The notes under the pieces were generated by a model. It had not been told where the DNA came from. It saw only the letters and a program-made list of their open reading frames with translations, and did no database searches. A DNA stretch of 61,228 nucleotides from Clostridiales bacterium (GTDB lineage: Bacteria; Bacillota; Clostridia; Oscillospirales; UBA644), in the NCBI GenBank assembly GCA_003343705.1, contig QAKR01000057.1, positions 1 to 61,228 on the forward strand, read 5' to 3'. Positions 9,366 through 17,857 of the stretch are shown in pieces. Made by a program: the position numbers and the translations under genes. Each line of letters opens with the position of its first letter. Position 1 is the stretch's first letter.

Positions 9366-9394
9366 ATTATACTATGTTTTTCATTAAAAATCAA
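9366..9394 (-). promoter_or_regulatory. Sigma-A promoter of the PucR-type regulator gene
   Basis: The minus strand reads TTGATT (9394-9389), a 17-base spacer and TATAAT (9371-9366), about 90 bases before the start at 9275. Read directly from sequence. Confidence 0.65.
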
Positions 9395-9443
9395 GAGGTA
9401 AAATAAAAAATAAGGTTGAATTAAGGTTTTTTTTATGAAAATT

Positions 9444-10319
9444 TCACAAATTGAAATTAAAATTATCGTAAATATGCTTTGCACTGTGGCAGTCTAAGCT
9501 TATCTGTTTGGTTAATTCTTCTAATGAATCGAATTTTTTTTCATCACGAAGGCGTTCAAGGAAAAATATTTCGGCTTCAACACCGTAAAGATCTCGTCTT
9601 TCTGACAAGTCCAGAAGATATGTTTCTACTGTTATATCATCGCCGTCATCAACAGAAGGTCTAACACCAATATTTGTAACACCGCAAAACTTTTCGCCAA
9701 AACAATAAACAGCCGTTGCATATACTCCGTTTTTAGGTAAGATTAAATCCGGTTTAACTTTTTGGTTTAAAGTTGGAAAGCCTAGTTTTGTACCCAAATG
9801 TTTTCCATGAGAAACTATTGCACTTATAGAAAAAACATAACCTAAAAGCTTATTTGCATCAGCAATATAACCGTCTGAAATTAACGAACGAATACGGGTT
9901 GAGCTTACCCGAAACCCATCAACATCAACTTCACCCACTATTATTATATCAATATCTGATACATTTTTAGGGTTACCTTCCGCACCACGACCGAAACGAA
10001 AATCTGCCCCGCAGACAACAGCCGTACAGTTGAACTTATTTTTCAGATATGAAATAAACTCAACCGGAGATTTTTCAGCGAATTCATAATCAAACTTTTG
10101 AAAATAAACGTCGTCTGCACCTATTGAAAGAATAAGCTCCCTACGTTTTTTATTTGATACCAGATACTTAAACTCTTTACCAAAAAAAGCACGAGGGTGG
10201 TTTTCAAAAGTGAAGACAAGGGTTTTCTCGCCGCGCTTTTTTGCTTCGGTACAAGCGCGACGTATAACAGCAGCATGCCCGAGATGCACACCGTCAAAAT
10301 TTCCGACTGCTACAACCAT
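9444..10319 (-). CDS. ribF: Bifunctional riboflavin kinase / FAD synthetase
   Basis: Converts riboflavin to FMN and FMN to FAD. The N-terminal nucleotidyltransferase domain has GNFDGVHLGH and the later VSSTRIRSLI signature (ISSTxIR type). The C-terminal flavokinase domain has GKHLGTKLGFPTLN and GVTNIGVRPSV. The protein starts only five residues before GNFDG, shorter than most RibF, and there is no clear ribosome binding site. The ATG sits at the edge of a 31-base sequence that is repeated 90 bases upstream. The start may therefore have been remodelled by that duplication, or an upstream non-ATG start is used. It ends the rimP-infB-truB run. Confidence 0.94.
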   Translation of the reverse strand: MVVAVGNFDGVHLGHAAVIRRACTEAKKRGEKTLVFTFENHPRAFFGKEFKYLVSNKKRRELILSIGADDVYFQKFDYEFAEKSPVEFISYLKNKFNCTAVVCGADFRFGRGAEGNPKNVSDIDIIIVGEVDVDGFRVSSTRIRSLISDGYIADANKLLGYVFSISAIVSHGKHLGTKLGFPTLNQKVKPDLILPKNGVYATAVYCFGEKFCGVTNIGVRPSVDDGDDITVETYLLDLSERRDLYGVEAEIFFLERLRDEKKFDSLEELTKQISLDCHSAKHIYDNFNFNL

Positions 10320-10439
10320 TTCAACACCATGCGGTGGGCTATTCCGAATTACAACTATTTACAGAAACTAAGCCTCACTACCCGCAATATATCCTATTTT
10401 ATATTTGTTTTCAACACCATGCGGTAGACAATTCCGAAT
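10319..10439. repeat. Pair of 31-base direct repeats at the ribF start
   Basis: TTTCAACACCATGCGGT followed by an ATTCCGAAT end occurs at 10319-10349 and again at 10409-10439, with 28 of 31 bases identical and a period of 90 bases. The first copy touches the ribF start codon. The unit contains a short ACC/GGT stem around GCAT. It could be a remnant of a tandem duplication or a regulator-binding pair; nothing distinguishes these. Confidence 0.6.
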
Positions 10440-10484
10440 AAAGTCTTGACACCCTAAATAAGACCTTCCTGACAGCAAATTCTT

Positions 10485-11366
10485 CTATCTATCTTTAAGC
10501 CATATGGATTTTATTCCGCTCTCAATATATTCGCAAAGGCCTAAAAAACGACCGTCAATACTTTTTGCACGATAACGTTTACCGTATTCGGTTTTTTCTT
10601 TAATTCTACCCGAAGCTATTATACCGCCGTTAAGGTAGTATTTTAACCCATCTTCAGGCAAAACAATCTCATCAAGGTGCATAAACGGGGTTTGACTATC
10701 TATAGACAGCTCTTCTATTGTACCGTTTTGAGCATGCTCAATAACTTCATCAAGGCTATGTACATCATTTTCATAAAAGCCGTTTGATGCTGTGCGGCGC
10801 AGGCTTGTCATACATGCGCCTGTTCCTAACGCATCACCTATATCATTACAAAGCGTACGTATATAGGTTCCTTTTGAACATGCAACATCTATGTAAAAAC
10901 CGTTTTCTTCATCATATCCGCAATAATCAATTGAATAGATTTCTATTTTCCTTGAAGCACGTTCGACAGTTTTGCCTGCCCGTGCTAAGTTGTATAATTT
11001 TTCTCCGTTAATTTTTATAGCCGAATACATAGGCGGTGTTTGTAATATTTTACCTGTAAATTCAGGTAAAATACGTAAAACATCGTCTTTTGAGACGTTG
11101 ACCGGTTTCTCCTCCAAAACTGTGCCTGTTATATCCTGGGTATCGGTCTGAACACCTAAAATAAATGAGGCCCTGTAAGCTTTTTGAGGCAAAAATAAAT
11201 CGGACAAGGTTGTGTCGGCACCGATGAGAACAGGTAAAACACCCGTACACATCGGGTCCAGCGTTCCGGTATGTCCGATTTTTATCTTTTGATCAAGAGC
11301 ATGCTTAATCCGTGAAACAACCTTTTGGGATGTCATACCGGAAGGTTTATCTACAATTATTATCAT
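10485..11366 (-). CDS. truB: tRNA pseudouridine-55 synthase TruB
   Basis: Makes pseudouridine 55 in the T-loop of tRNAs. The family motif GHTGTLDPMCTGVLPVLIG carries the catalytic Asp, and KGTYIRTLCNDIG is the conserved second motif. A C-terminal PUA-like region follows at about residue 230. I prefer the ATG at 11366 (MIIIVDKPSGMTS), which matches the usual start of the family. A TTG five codons upstream overlaps the nrnA stop and is the longer alternative. Tight spacing places it in the infB operon. Confidence 0.95.
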   Translation of the reverse strand: MIIIVDKPSGMTSQKVVSRIKHALDQKIKIGHTGTLDPMCTGVLPVLIGADTTLSDLFLPQKAYRASFILGVQTDTQDITGTVLEEKPVNVSKDDVLRILPEFTGKILQTPPMYSAIKINGEKLYNLARAGKTVERASRKIEIYSIDYCGYDEENGFYIDVACSKGTYIRTLCNDIGDALGTGACMTSLRRTASNGFYENDVHSLDEVIEHAQNGTIEELSIDSQTPFMHLDEIVLPEDGLKYYLNGGIIASGRIKEKTEYGKRYRAKSIDGRFLGLCEYIESGIKSIWLKDR

Positions 11367-11377
11367 ATATTTAACAT

Positions 11378-12337
11378 TCAACCATTAATAGCTTCTATAA
11401 CTGCGTCTACTATCATTTTCTTTGCATCTTCAACAGATTTACCGATCGTACATCCTGCGGCTTTAACATGACCGCCTCCGCCGAATTTGTTTGCTATTTG
11501 AGAAACATCAATATCACATTCCGAACGAAGAGAAATACGAATGTCTCCGTTTGACATCTCACGCATGGTAATTCCGATTTCAGCACCTTCAATACGTCTG
11601 GCAACAGCGGTCAAGCCCTCAAAATCAGAATCAGAAGCTCCGGCTTTTTCAATCATCTTTTGTGTAAGTATAACAAGTGCAATTTTGCCGTCACAATAAA
11701 GCTCCGCATTTTGTAAAAGCTCATTTTCTGCTTTTAATTGCTTTAAAGGTGCCATATCAAACATTTTACGATTCATATCTGCAGCATTAAATCCAAATGT
11801 TAAAAGCCTTGCAGCAGTTATGTGTGTTTCTGGTTTTACATTCGAAAATTTGAAACAACCTGTATCAAAAGAAATTGCACCATAAAGACATTTAGCGATT
11901 TTTTTATTGTATTCAAAACCACTTTCAAAAATTAAATCTGCCAAAAGCTCACCAACAGAGCTTTTATTAGGATACAACACCGTATTTTGTGCATACCCTA
12001 CGTTTGTTGCGTGATGATCAATTGCAAGCCATACTTTGTCTGCAAGATTTTCGTATTTTTCGCCCATTAAAGACGGAGTTGCAGTGTCTACTGTTACAAT
12101 AGTCTGAGGCTCAAATTCAGGTGTTAACGATCTTTTTCCGTCAGAAAAAAAATCAAGTTTTTTAGGAACCTCATCACTACATACAACAGTAACACGTTTT
12201 CCGTGCAGTTCTAAAAGTCTTTTCAACGCGAAACCCGAACCAAGTGTATCTCCGTCCGGGCTGCGATGTATTACAATCATTATATCGTTGCGTTTAAAAA
12301 GAGCTTTAAACTTTTGAATATCCTCTTTTTTAATCAT
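11378..12337 (-). CDS. nrnA: DHH-family phosphoesterase (NrnA-type oligoribonuclease / pAp phosphatase)
   Basis: Degrades nano-RNA and dephosphorylates 3',5'-pAp in organisms lacking Orn. The DHH domain motifs are HRSPDGDTLGSG, VTVDTATP, AIDHHATN and a later GAISFDTGCFKFSN. The DHHA1 domain ends with FGGGGHVKAAGC. The first Asp-His-His set is complete (DHH as AIDHH), so it should be active. At 319 residues it is a normal NrnA length. It lies between rbfA and truB, the standard Firmicute position. Confidence 0.92.
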   Translation of the reverse strand: MIKKEDIQKFKALFKRNDIMIVIHRSPDGDTLGSGFALKRLLELHGKRVTVVCSDEVPKKLDFFSDGKRSLTPEFEPQTIVTVDTATPSLMGEKYENLADKVWLAIDHHATNVGYAQNTVLYPNKSSVGELLADLIFESGFEYNKKIAKCLYGAISFDTGCFKFSNVKPETHITAARLLTFGFNAADMNRKMFDMAPLKQLKAENELLQNAELYCDGKIALVILTQKMIEKAGASDSDFEGLTAVARRIEGAEIGITMREMSNGDIRISLRSECDIDVSQIANKFGGGGHVKAAGCTIGKSVEDAKKMIVDAVIEAING

Positions 12338-12339
12338 AA

Positions 12340-12678
12340 TTACTTATCAAGACCTTTCAAAAGCTCGTTTATTCGCGCACCTGTTTCGGCTGAACGATCA
12401 ATCTCGAACGTAAGTTCCGGAACAGCACGCATTTGCATTACTTCACCGAGCCTTTTTCTTAAAAACCCTTTTGCAGCTTTTAAGCCTTTCATAAGCTCTT
12501 TTTCATCATACGTACCAAGTACGCTGACATAAATTGTTGCATATTTCAAGTCTGCGGATACCTTTGCTGCCGCAACCGAAATAAGGGAAGGTACACGAGG
12601 ATCTTTGATCTCACGAATTATATTGCTTAACGCACGTTTAACTTCTTCGTTTACCCTGCCCTGTTTATAGTTGTTCAT
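12340..12678 (-). CDS. rbfA: Ribosome-binding factor A
   Basis: A KH-like factor for late maturation of the 30S subunit. At 112 residues it has a normal length. The family pattern is visible in REIKDPRVPSLISV, the TIYVSVLG strand and LRKRLGEVMQMRAVPELTFEIDRS. The start codon overlaps the infB stop (ATGA), so it is translationally coupled to IF-2. Confidence 0.95.
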   Translation of the reverse strand: MNNYKQGRVNEEVKRALSNIIREIKDPRVPSLISVAAAKVSADLKYATIYVSVLGTYDEKELMKGLKAAKGFLRKRLGEVMQMRAVPELTFEIDRSAETGARINELLKGLDK

Positions 12679-15140
12679 TGCTTTATTTCCTCATCAATAT
12701 AGGCTTCAATTATGTCGCCTTCTTTAACGTCGTTGTATTTTACAAGCCCGATACCGCATTCATAGCCTTCCGCAACTTCTTTTGCATCATCTTTAAAGCG
12801 TTTAAGAGAGTCTATTTCACCCTCATAAACAACGATGCCGTCACGAACAAGACGAACTTTTGCAGAACGTACAATTTTACCGTCTTTAACAAGACATCCA
12901 GCTATTGTACCTACACCTGTAACTTTAAACGTCTGGCGAACTTCAGCCTGACCTAACGAAACTTCTTTGAATTTAGGTGCAAGCATACCTTTCATTGCAG
13001 CCTCGATTTCCTCGATACAATCATATATAATTCGATAAAGACGAATATCCACTCCGTCTTTTTCAGCAATTAACCTTGCATTTGCATCGGGACGAATGTT
13101 AAATCCTACTATAATTGCGTTTGAAGCGTTGGCAAGCATAATATCACTTTCAGTAACACTGCCTACTGCACAGTGAATTACACTGACACGAACTTCTTCG
13201 TTAGTGAGTTTTTCAAGAGAAGCACGAACGGCTTCGGCAGAACCCTGAACGTCGGCTTTAATAATAATATTCAGTGTTTTCATATTGCCTTCTTGAATAC
13301 GTGAAAACATATCTTCCAAAGTTACGCTACCGCTTTTTCTGTTTAACTCTTCTTTTTGCTCATGTTTACGTTGTTCGACAAGCTCTCTTGCCATTTTTTC
13401 ATCTTTAACAGCATAGAACAGATCTCCAGCACTTGGGACTTCTGAAAGACCGATAATTTCAACAGGGGTTGAAGGAATCGCTTCTTTTATAACAACGCCT
13501 TTGTCATCTGTCATAACTCTAACACGTCCGACAGTTGTACCTGCAACAACAACATCACCGGAATGCAATGTTCCGTTTTGAACCAAAACAGTTGCAACCG
13601 GGCCTCTGCCTTTGTCAAGTTTAGCTTCAATAACAGTACCCTTGGCTTCCCTGTTCGGATTTGCCTTAAGATCACGCATTTCGGCAATAAGAAGAACATT
13701 TTCAAGCAAGTCTGATATACCTTCACCTTTAACAGCAGAAACAGGAACACAAATAACGTCGCCGCCCCATTGTTCAGGAACAAGCTCGTATTCCGTAAGT
13801 GCCTGTAAAACTTTATCAAAGTTTGCTTCAGGTCTATCCATTTTATTTACGGCAACAACAATAGGAACACCTGCTGCTTTGGAATGGTTAATAGCTTCTA
13901 TTGTCTGAGGCATAATACCGTCATCTGCTGCAACAACAAGAATAACAACATCCGTAACCTGTGCGCCGCGTGCACGCATTGAAGTAAACGCTGCGTGGCC
14001 TGGTGTGTCAAGGAATGTTATATCTTTGCCGTTTAAATTAACTTTATAAGCACCTATATGCTGCGTAATACCGCCGGCTTCGCCTGTTGTAACGGAGGTG
14101 TGGCGTATTGCGTCCAAAAGCGATGTCTTACCGTGGTCAACGTGACCCATTACAACAACAACCGGGCTTCTGGAAACAAGGTCTTCTTTACTGTCATCAC
14201 TATCGTCAATCAGTTTATCTTCAATTGTAACAACAACTTCTTTTGTAACTTTTGCTCCCAATTCTTCTGCAACAAGAGAAGCTGTATCATAGTCTATTAT
14301 CTGCGAAGCAGACGCCATTATGCCCAAAAGCATAAGTTTTTTTACAACTTGTGCATTTGTCATTCTTAACGATGCAGCAAGTTCAGAAACAGACATTTGT
14401 TCAGGCAATACAACATTGGCAAGATGTTTTTTCTTGTCTTTTTCATATTGTTCAAGCCTTTTAAGCTTTGCCTGTTCGTCTTCACGTCTAAAGGGTGAAG
14501 GGCGCTTATTCTTACCCTTAATCTTCTGCTTACTTTTACCGTAATCACGGTTCGCTTTTTCGCCGACAATATCATTTAGACGTTCATCATATTTCGCCAA
14601 ATTGACATTCAGCTGTTTTCTGGTATCCACAACCTTTGTTTGGCCCAATGTTTGTGTTTGAACACCGTCGACAATTGTAACGCCCGTAGCGGGGGCTGCT
14701 TTGGGCTGAATAACAGCTGTTTGGAATTTATGTTTTTGTGGTTTTTGTTTTTGGGGCTGTTGTGATTGTTCTTGTTTTTTCGCAGGGGTGTCCGAGCCGA
14801 TCTGAGCAGGCCTCTCCTGAGAAATGTTTTCAGCATGTGCAGCTGGAATTTTTACTTCAGGTTTTTTTACCTCAGCAGGTTTTTCCGGAACCTGAGCCGG
14901 TTCAGCTTTTTTAACAACAGTCGGTCTCGGTACATACGTAGCGAAATAATCCGGCAGCGTGCCGAACCCTTCTCTTTGTGTGTACGTTTCGAAAATAATA
15001 TCAAGCTCTTCATCTGAAAGAACCCTCATATGATTATTACTTTCTTCACCAAAATACTCCTTTATTAAATCGAGTATATCATTGGATTTTACGTTAAAAT
15101 CCTTGCCCACCTCGTGGACCCTGTATTTTTTTTGTGCCAT
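12675..15140 (-). CDS. infB: Translation initiation factor IF-2
   Basis: GTPase that positions initiator tRNA on the 30S subunit and promotes subunit joining. It has an N-terminal helical IF2-N segment (about 1-60). A Pro/Lys/Gln-rich linker follows (about 75-240), then a second IF2-N domain (about 245-300). The G domain has GHVDHGKTSLLDAI, DTPGHAAFTSM and NKMD. Domains II-IV lie at the C terminus. The 821-residue length is ordinary. A G-rich site (TAGGGGG) lies about 8 bases upstream of the ATG. It sits centrally in the rimP operon. Confidence 0.97.
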   Translation of the reverse strand: MAQKKYRVHEVGKDFNVKSNDILDLIKEYFGEESNNHMRVLSDEELDIIFETYTQREGFGTLPDYFATYVPRPTVVKKAEPAQVPEKPAEVKKPEVKIPAAHAENISQERPAQIGSDTPAKKQEQSQQPQKQKPQKHKFQTAVIQPKAAPATGVTIVDGVQTQTLGQTKVVDTRKQLNVNLAKYDERLNDIVGEKANRDYGKSKQKIKGKNKRPSPFRREDEQAKLKRLEQYEKDKKKHLANVVLPEQMSVSELAASLRMTNAQVVKKLMLLGIMASASQIIDYDTASLVAEELGAKVTKEVVVTIEDKLIDDSDDSKEDLVSRSPVVVVMGHVDHGKTSLLDAIRHTSVTTGEAGGITQHIGAYKVNLNGKDITFLDTPGHAAFTSMRARGAQVTDVVILVVAADDGIMPQTIEAINHSKAAGVPIVVAVNKMDRPEANFDKVLQALTEYELVPEQWGGDVICVPVSAVKGEGISDLLENVLLIAEMRDLKANPNREAKGTVIEAKLDKGRGPVATVLVQNGTLHSGDVVVAGTTVGRVRVMTDDKGVVIKEAIPSTPVEIIGLSEVPSAGDLFYAVKDEKMARELVEQRKHEQKEELNRKSGSVTLEDMFSRIQEGNMKTLNIIIKADVQGSAEAVRASLEKLTNEEVRVSVIHCAVGSVTESDIMLANASNAIIVGFNIRPDANARLIAEKDGVDIRLYRIIYDCIEEIEAAMKGMLAPKFKEVSLGQAEVRQTFKVTGVGTIAGCLVKDGKIVRSAKVRLVRDGIVVYEGEIDSLKRFKDDAKEVAEGYECGIGLVKYNDVKEGDIIEAYIDEEIKQ

Positions 15141-15151
15141 GCGGCTACCCC

Positions 15152-15424
15152 CTATATGAACATTTTAGCGAAATTTTCGTCTGTGATACCGATAACGGCG
15201 GCTTCACCTATACCAACAGCCGTACCGAGTTCTGATTTTGTAAGGCCAGTATTGATAATGCGTAGTCCTAAATTATCAATGTTTTTTTGCGTGCGTGCCG
15301 ATGCGTCACTTGCCAAAAGTAATAAAACGCATTTATTTTGATTTTTACAAATTTGATCGTAACCTAAAATTGCTTTACCTGCACGACGTGCAAGGCCTAC
15401 TACACCTATTTTATTCTTTTCCAA
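15152..15424 (-). CDS. Ribosomal L7Ae-family protein (YlxQ)
   Basis: A small K-turn RNA-binding protein of the L7Ae/L30e fold, typically found between ylxR and infB in Firmicutes. The core GLARRAGKAILGYDQI and the LLLASDASARTQKNI strand-turn are family hallmarks. An ATG at 15442 gives a 96-residue version. I prefer the TTG at 15424 (MEKNKIGVVGLARRAGK), because GGAG lies seven bases upstream and the result matches usual family starts. The gene overlaps the end of ylxR in either case. Its RNA partner here is not known. Confidence 0.85.
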   Translation of the reverse strand: MEKNKIGVVGLARRAGKAILGYDQICKNQNKCVLLLLASDASARTQKNIDNLGLRIINTGLTKSELGTAVGIGEAAVIGITDENFAKMFI

Positions 15425-15683
15425 TAAAATTCTCCATTTCATCGTAAACGGAGTGGCTGAAATCCGCTTTTAAAAGGCGTGAAAGACGACCGGTTTTTTT
15501 TACTTTTTCCAAACATGCTTTATCTTTGCAAATATAAACACCACGGCCTTCGCCTTTACCGGACGCATCAATAAAAACACCGTTTTTATCTTTTGCAATG
15601 CGTAAAAATTTATACTTTTCACCTTGTTTGCCGCAAGCGGCACATGTGCGGATAAAACTACCTTTTAAACGAGGTTTTTTCAT
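15411..15683 (-). CDS. ylxR: YlxR-family RNase P modulator
   Basis: A 90-residue basic protein with the YlxR pattern RTCAACGKQGEKYKFLRI at the N terminus and GRGVYICKDKACLEK in the middle. Members of this family have been shown to bind RNase P RNA (RnpM) and also to influence transcription. It is directly downstream of nusA (1-base gap), the conserved Firmicute arrangement. Confidence 0.92.
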   Translation of the reverse strand: MKKPRLKGSFIRTCAACGKQGEKYKFLRIAKDKNGVFIDASGKGEGRGVYICKDKACLEKVKKTGRLSRLLKADFSHSVYDEMENFIGKE

Positions 15684-15684
15684 A

Positions 15685-16728
15685 TTACTCCGATATTATA
15701 TCAATTCTGTATCCTGTCAGTCTTGCAGCTAAACGAACATTTTGCCCTGTTTTACCTATAGCAAGCGAAAGCTGATCTGCAGGAACGATAACTTTACAGC
15801 TTTTTGAAGCAACGTCTATTTCCATAAGACGGACATTTGCAGGAGCAAGTGCAGCTATAACAAACTCGCCCGGGTCCTCGCTGTATTTAATAAGATCTAT
15901 ACGCTCACCTTTAAGATTTGAAAGAATAGAGTTTATACGGCTCTGTCTCGGCCCTATACAAGCACCGACTGCGTCAACATCAGAGTTTGTTGACCATACC
16001 GCAACCTTTGAACGAGAACCTGCTTCACGAGAAACAGATTTAATCTCAACAACGCCTTCAGAAATTTCAGGAACTTCAACTTCAAATAATTTTTCTATAA
16101 ATGAAGGACTTACCCGTGATAAAATAATTTCTTTTGTTTTATTATTTTTCTTCATGTCGGGAAGTGAAACATTAACGCAAACTTTAACTGTTTCGCCTTC
16201 TTTAAAGCGTTCACCGGGGATTTGCTCACGACTTGACATAGGCATTTCATACTGACCTATTTCAACCATAACCGTCCCGCTCTTCATATCTACACTTCTG
16301 ACAATACCTGAAACAAGCGAACCGTTTTTACCTTCAAATTCTTGTAATATTGAGCCATTTACAGCTTCGTTTATAGCTTGAACAATAACGTTCTTACCGA
16401 CTTTAGCGGCAATTCTTCCGACTTCGGACGGATCTACATCAAACTCAACCACATCACCGACATGGTATTTGCTGCTGATTTTACGTGCCTCGTCAAGAGA
16501 GATTTCCATACCCGGAAATTCAATTTCTTCGACAACCGTCTTTTTTATAAAAGCGCGCATCGTTTTTTTCTCTGCATTAAACGATACGTCAACACTTTCC
16601 GCAGGAACATTTTTATCTCTTTTAATAGTTGCAGCGATGGCTGCCTTAATTTTTTCAAGCATATAATCCTTGGGTATGTTCTTTTCTTTTTCAAGAGCGT
16701 CCAGAGCCTCGTAAAATTCCGCGTTCAT
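15685..16728 (-). CDS. nusA: Transcription termination/antitermination factor NusA
   Basis: Binds RNA polymerase and nascent RNA to control pausing, termination and antitermination. It has an N-terminal polymerase-binding domain (about 1-125), an S1 domain (about 130-200) and two KH domains (about 200-345). The latter carry the conserved ACIGPRQSRINSI and LAIGKTGQNVRLAARLTGY motifs. The 347-residue length, without C-terminal acidic repeats, is typical for Firmicutes. It lies 15 bases behind rimP. Confidence 0.97.
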   Translation of the reverse strand: MNAEFYEALDALEKEKNIPKDYMLEKIKAAIAATIKRDKNVPAESVDVSFNAEKKTMRAFIKKTVVEEIEFPGMEISLDEARKISSKYHVGDVVEFDVDPSEVGRIAAKVGKNVIVQAINEAVNGSILQEFEGKNGSLVSGIVRSVDMKSGTVMVEIGQYEMPMSSREQIPGERFKEGETVKVCVNVSLPDMKKNNKTKEIILSRVSPSFIEKLFEVEVPEISEGVVEIKSVSREAGSRSKVAVWSTNSDVDAVGACIGPRQSRINSILSNLKGERIDLIKYSEDPGEFVIAALAPANVRLMEIDVASKSCKVIVPADQLSLAIGKTGQNVRLAARLTGYRIDIISE

Positions 16729-16743
16729 TTTTAACTTATCCTC

Positions 16744-17196
16744 CTAAAACAAATCGATTACAATTTTAGAAATGTCTTTTCGATTTACGGCTGTTTCAAT
16801 GCCGCTATAAATAATTTTAATGTTATCATCATCGTACCCGGCAAGGGTGCAATCTATTTTTTTAGGACGCCCGTCTACACTTTTATATGTGTTAAGTATT
16901 ACTTCTCGCCCCATATATTCATCGAAATGCCAATTTTCACAAAGCTCACGGGTAAGCCCTGCAGAGGAAACCTCAAGATAATAACTTTGAGTTATCGGGT
17001 CAGCTTCGTCAAGAATAGGATCTAATTTTCGGCTGACATTTTCACAATCCGTAATAGCAATGCCTTCCGGCTTGTCTATATATATTCTCAAAAAAAACTC
17101 GGAGCCTTCTTTTTTAAACTCAACATTCCATAGCCTTACACCACATTCATCACAAACAGGTGCGGCTAATATTTTAACTTTATCTGTTACGCTCAT
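16744..17196 (-). CDS. rimP: Ribosome maturation factor RimP
   Basis: Needed for maturation of the 30S subunit. The 150-residue protein shows LRIYIDKPEGIAITDCENVS, the YYLEVSSAGLTREL motif and a C-terminal SH3-like segment. TAAGAGGT lies five bases before the ATG. It is the first gene of the long translation operon and follows a strong promoter and a structured leader. Confidence 0.95.
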   Translation of the reverse strand: MSVTDKVKILAAPVCDECGVRLWNVEFKKEGSEFFLRIYIDKPEGIAITDCENVSRKLDPILDEADPITQSYYLEVSSAGLTRELCENWHFDEYMGREVILNTYKSVDGRPKKIDCTLAGYDDDNIKIIYSGIETAVNRKDISKIVIDLF

Positions 17197-17268
17197 AATA
17201 CCTCTTAAGGCGAGACTCGCCTCTTCGTTTTATGCATATATATGCGTTTTGCTTTTAACATAATCATA

Positions 17269-17291
17269 AAGAGCGGAATTATCCCGCTCTT
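17269..17291 (-). promoter_or_regulatory. 5'-end hairpin of the rimP operon transcript
   Basis: An inverted repeat AAGAGCGG/CCGCTCTT starts almost exactly at the predicted transcription start (about 17291). It would cap the mRNA with a stem. Such 5' stems usually protect against RNase J/RppH-type decay; a role as attenuator is possible. A second stem AGGCGA/TCGCCT lies just before the ribosome binding site. Confidence 0.5.
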
Positions 17292-17297
17292 GTAAAG

Positions 17298-17326
17298 AGT
17301 ATAGCATATTTTTCCGTAAATTGCAA
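17298..17326 (-). promoter_or_regulatory. Sigma-A promoter of the rimP-nusA-infB operon
   Basis: The minus strand reads TTGCAA (17326-17321), a 17-base spacer and TATACT (17303-17298), giving a start near 17291 and a leader of about 95 nt before rimP. Confidence 0.75.
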
Positions 17327-17400
17327 TAGGCTTTATAAAATTGTCACAAAAAGGTTATATTATTTGCTTGAAACATTTAAACAAATATAGTATAATATAT

Positions 17401-17775
17401 TTATTTAAAAAGCGAGTTTAATCCTTTTGCAAAAAATATGGCTGCGGGAGACAGTAAAACCCAATATAGACTATACTGAAGGCAAATTTGTCCATTAACA
17501 TTAAATTTACGTTTGGAATAGTCCCATATGTTTTTTTTCAAACGCTTATTCATCAACATCCCTGTTAAATATTCAAGGGTTGTAATAATCGCACCCCCAA
17601 CCACACAAGAAATTAGAATGCCTACTGGTGCAGTAACATTGATATAAACGGTATAAACCAGAACAACACATGTCCCACCAAGTAAAAACATAGACCAATG
17701 GGAATGGCCGCTCCACAACATTTCAATTATCTGATATATCATGCCGCCTAACCAGAAAAGAAATATCCAAAACAA
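17401..17775 (-). CDS. Small four-helix membrane protein (putative ABC-transporter type IV family)
   Basis: A 124-residue integral membrane protein with hydrophobic segments at about 1-16, 28-48, 52-72 and 98-120. The GHSHWSMFLLGGT loop and the LEYLTG motif resemble the family catalogued as putative ABC-transporter type IV (PF06541 type), whose function is unknown. The start is a TTG at 17775 preceded by GAGAGGG at eight bases. It stands alone between the rimP promoter and the flippase gene. Family assignment is by pattern only. Confidence 0.65.
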   Translation of the reverse strand: MFWIFLFWLGGMIYQIIEMLWSGHSHWSMFLLGGTCVVLVYTVYINVTAPVGILISCVVGGAIITTLEYLTGMLMNKRLKKNIWDYSKRKFNVNGQICLQYSLYWVLLSPAAIFFAKGLNSLFK

Positions 17776-17857
17776 CTATATCACCCTCTCATTACGAAAA
17801 CTTATGGTTGTAAAGTAATATTTCATACTTATACTGCGTCAAGAAAAAATCTCTGTT

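Noticed and set aside
10319..10439. Two 31-base repeats with a spacer, CRISPR-like at first sight
   Set aside because: Only two units, spacer of about 59 bases, no cas genes and no further repeats.
13511..13819. 102-residue frame inside infB
   Set aside because: It is a shadow of the IF-2 frame with no ribosome binding site and low-complexity composition.
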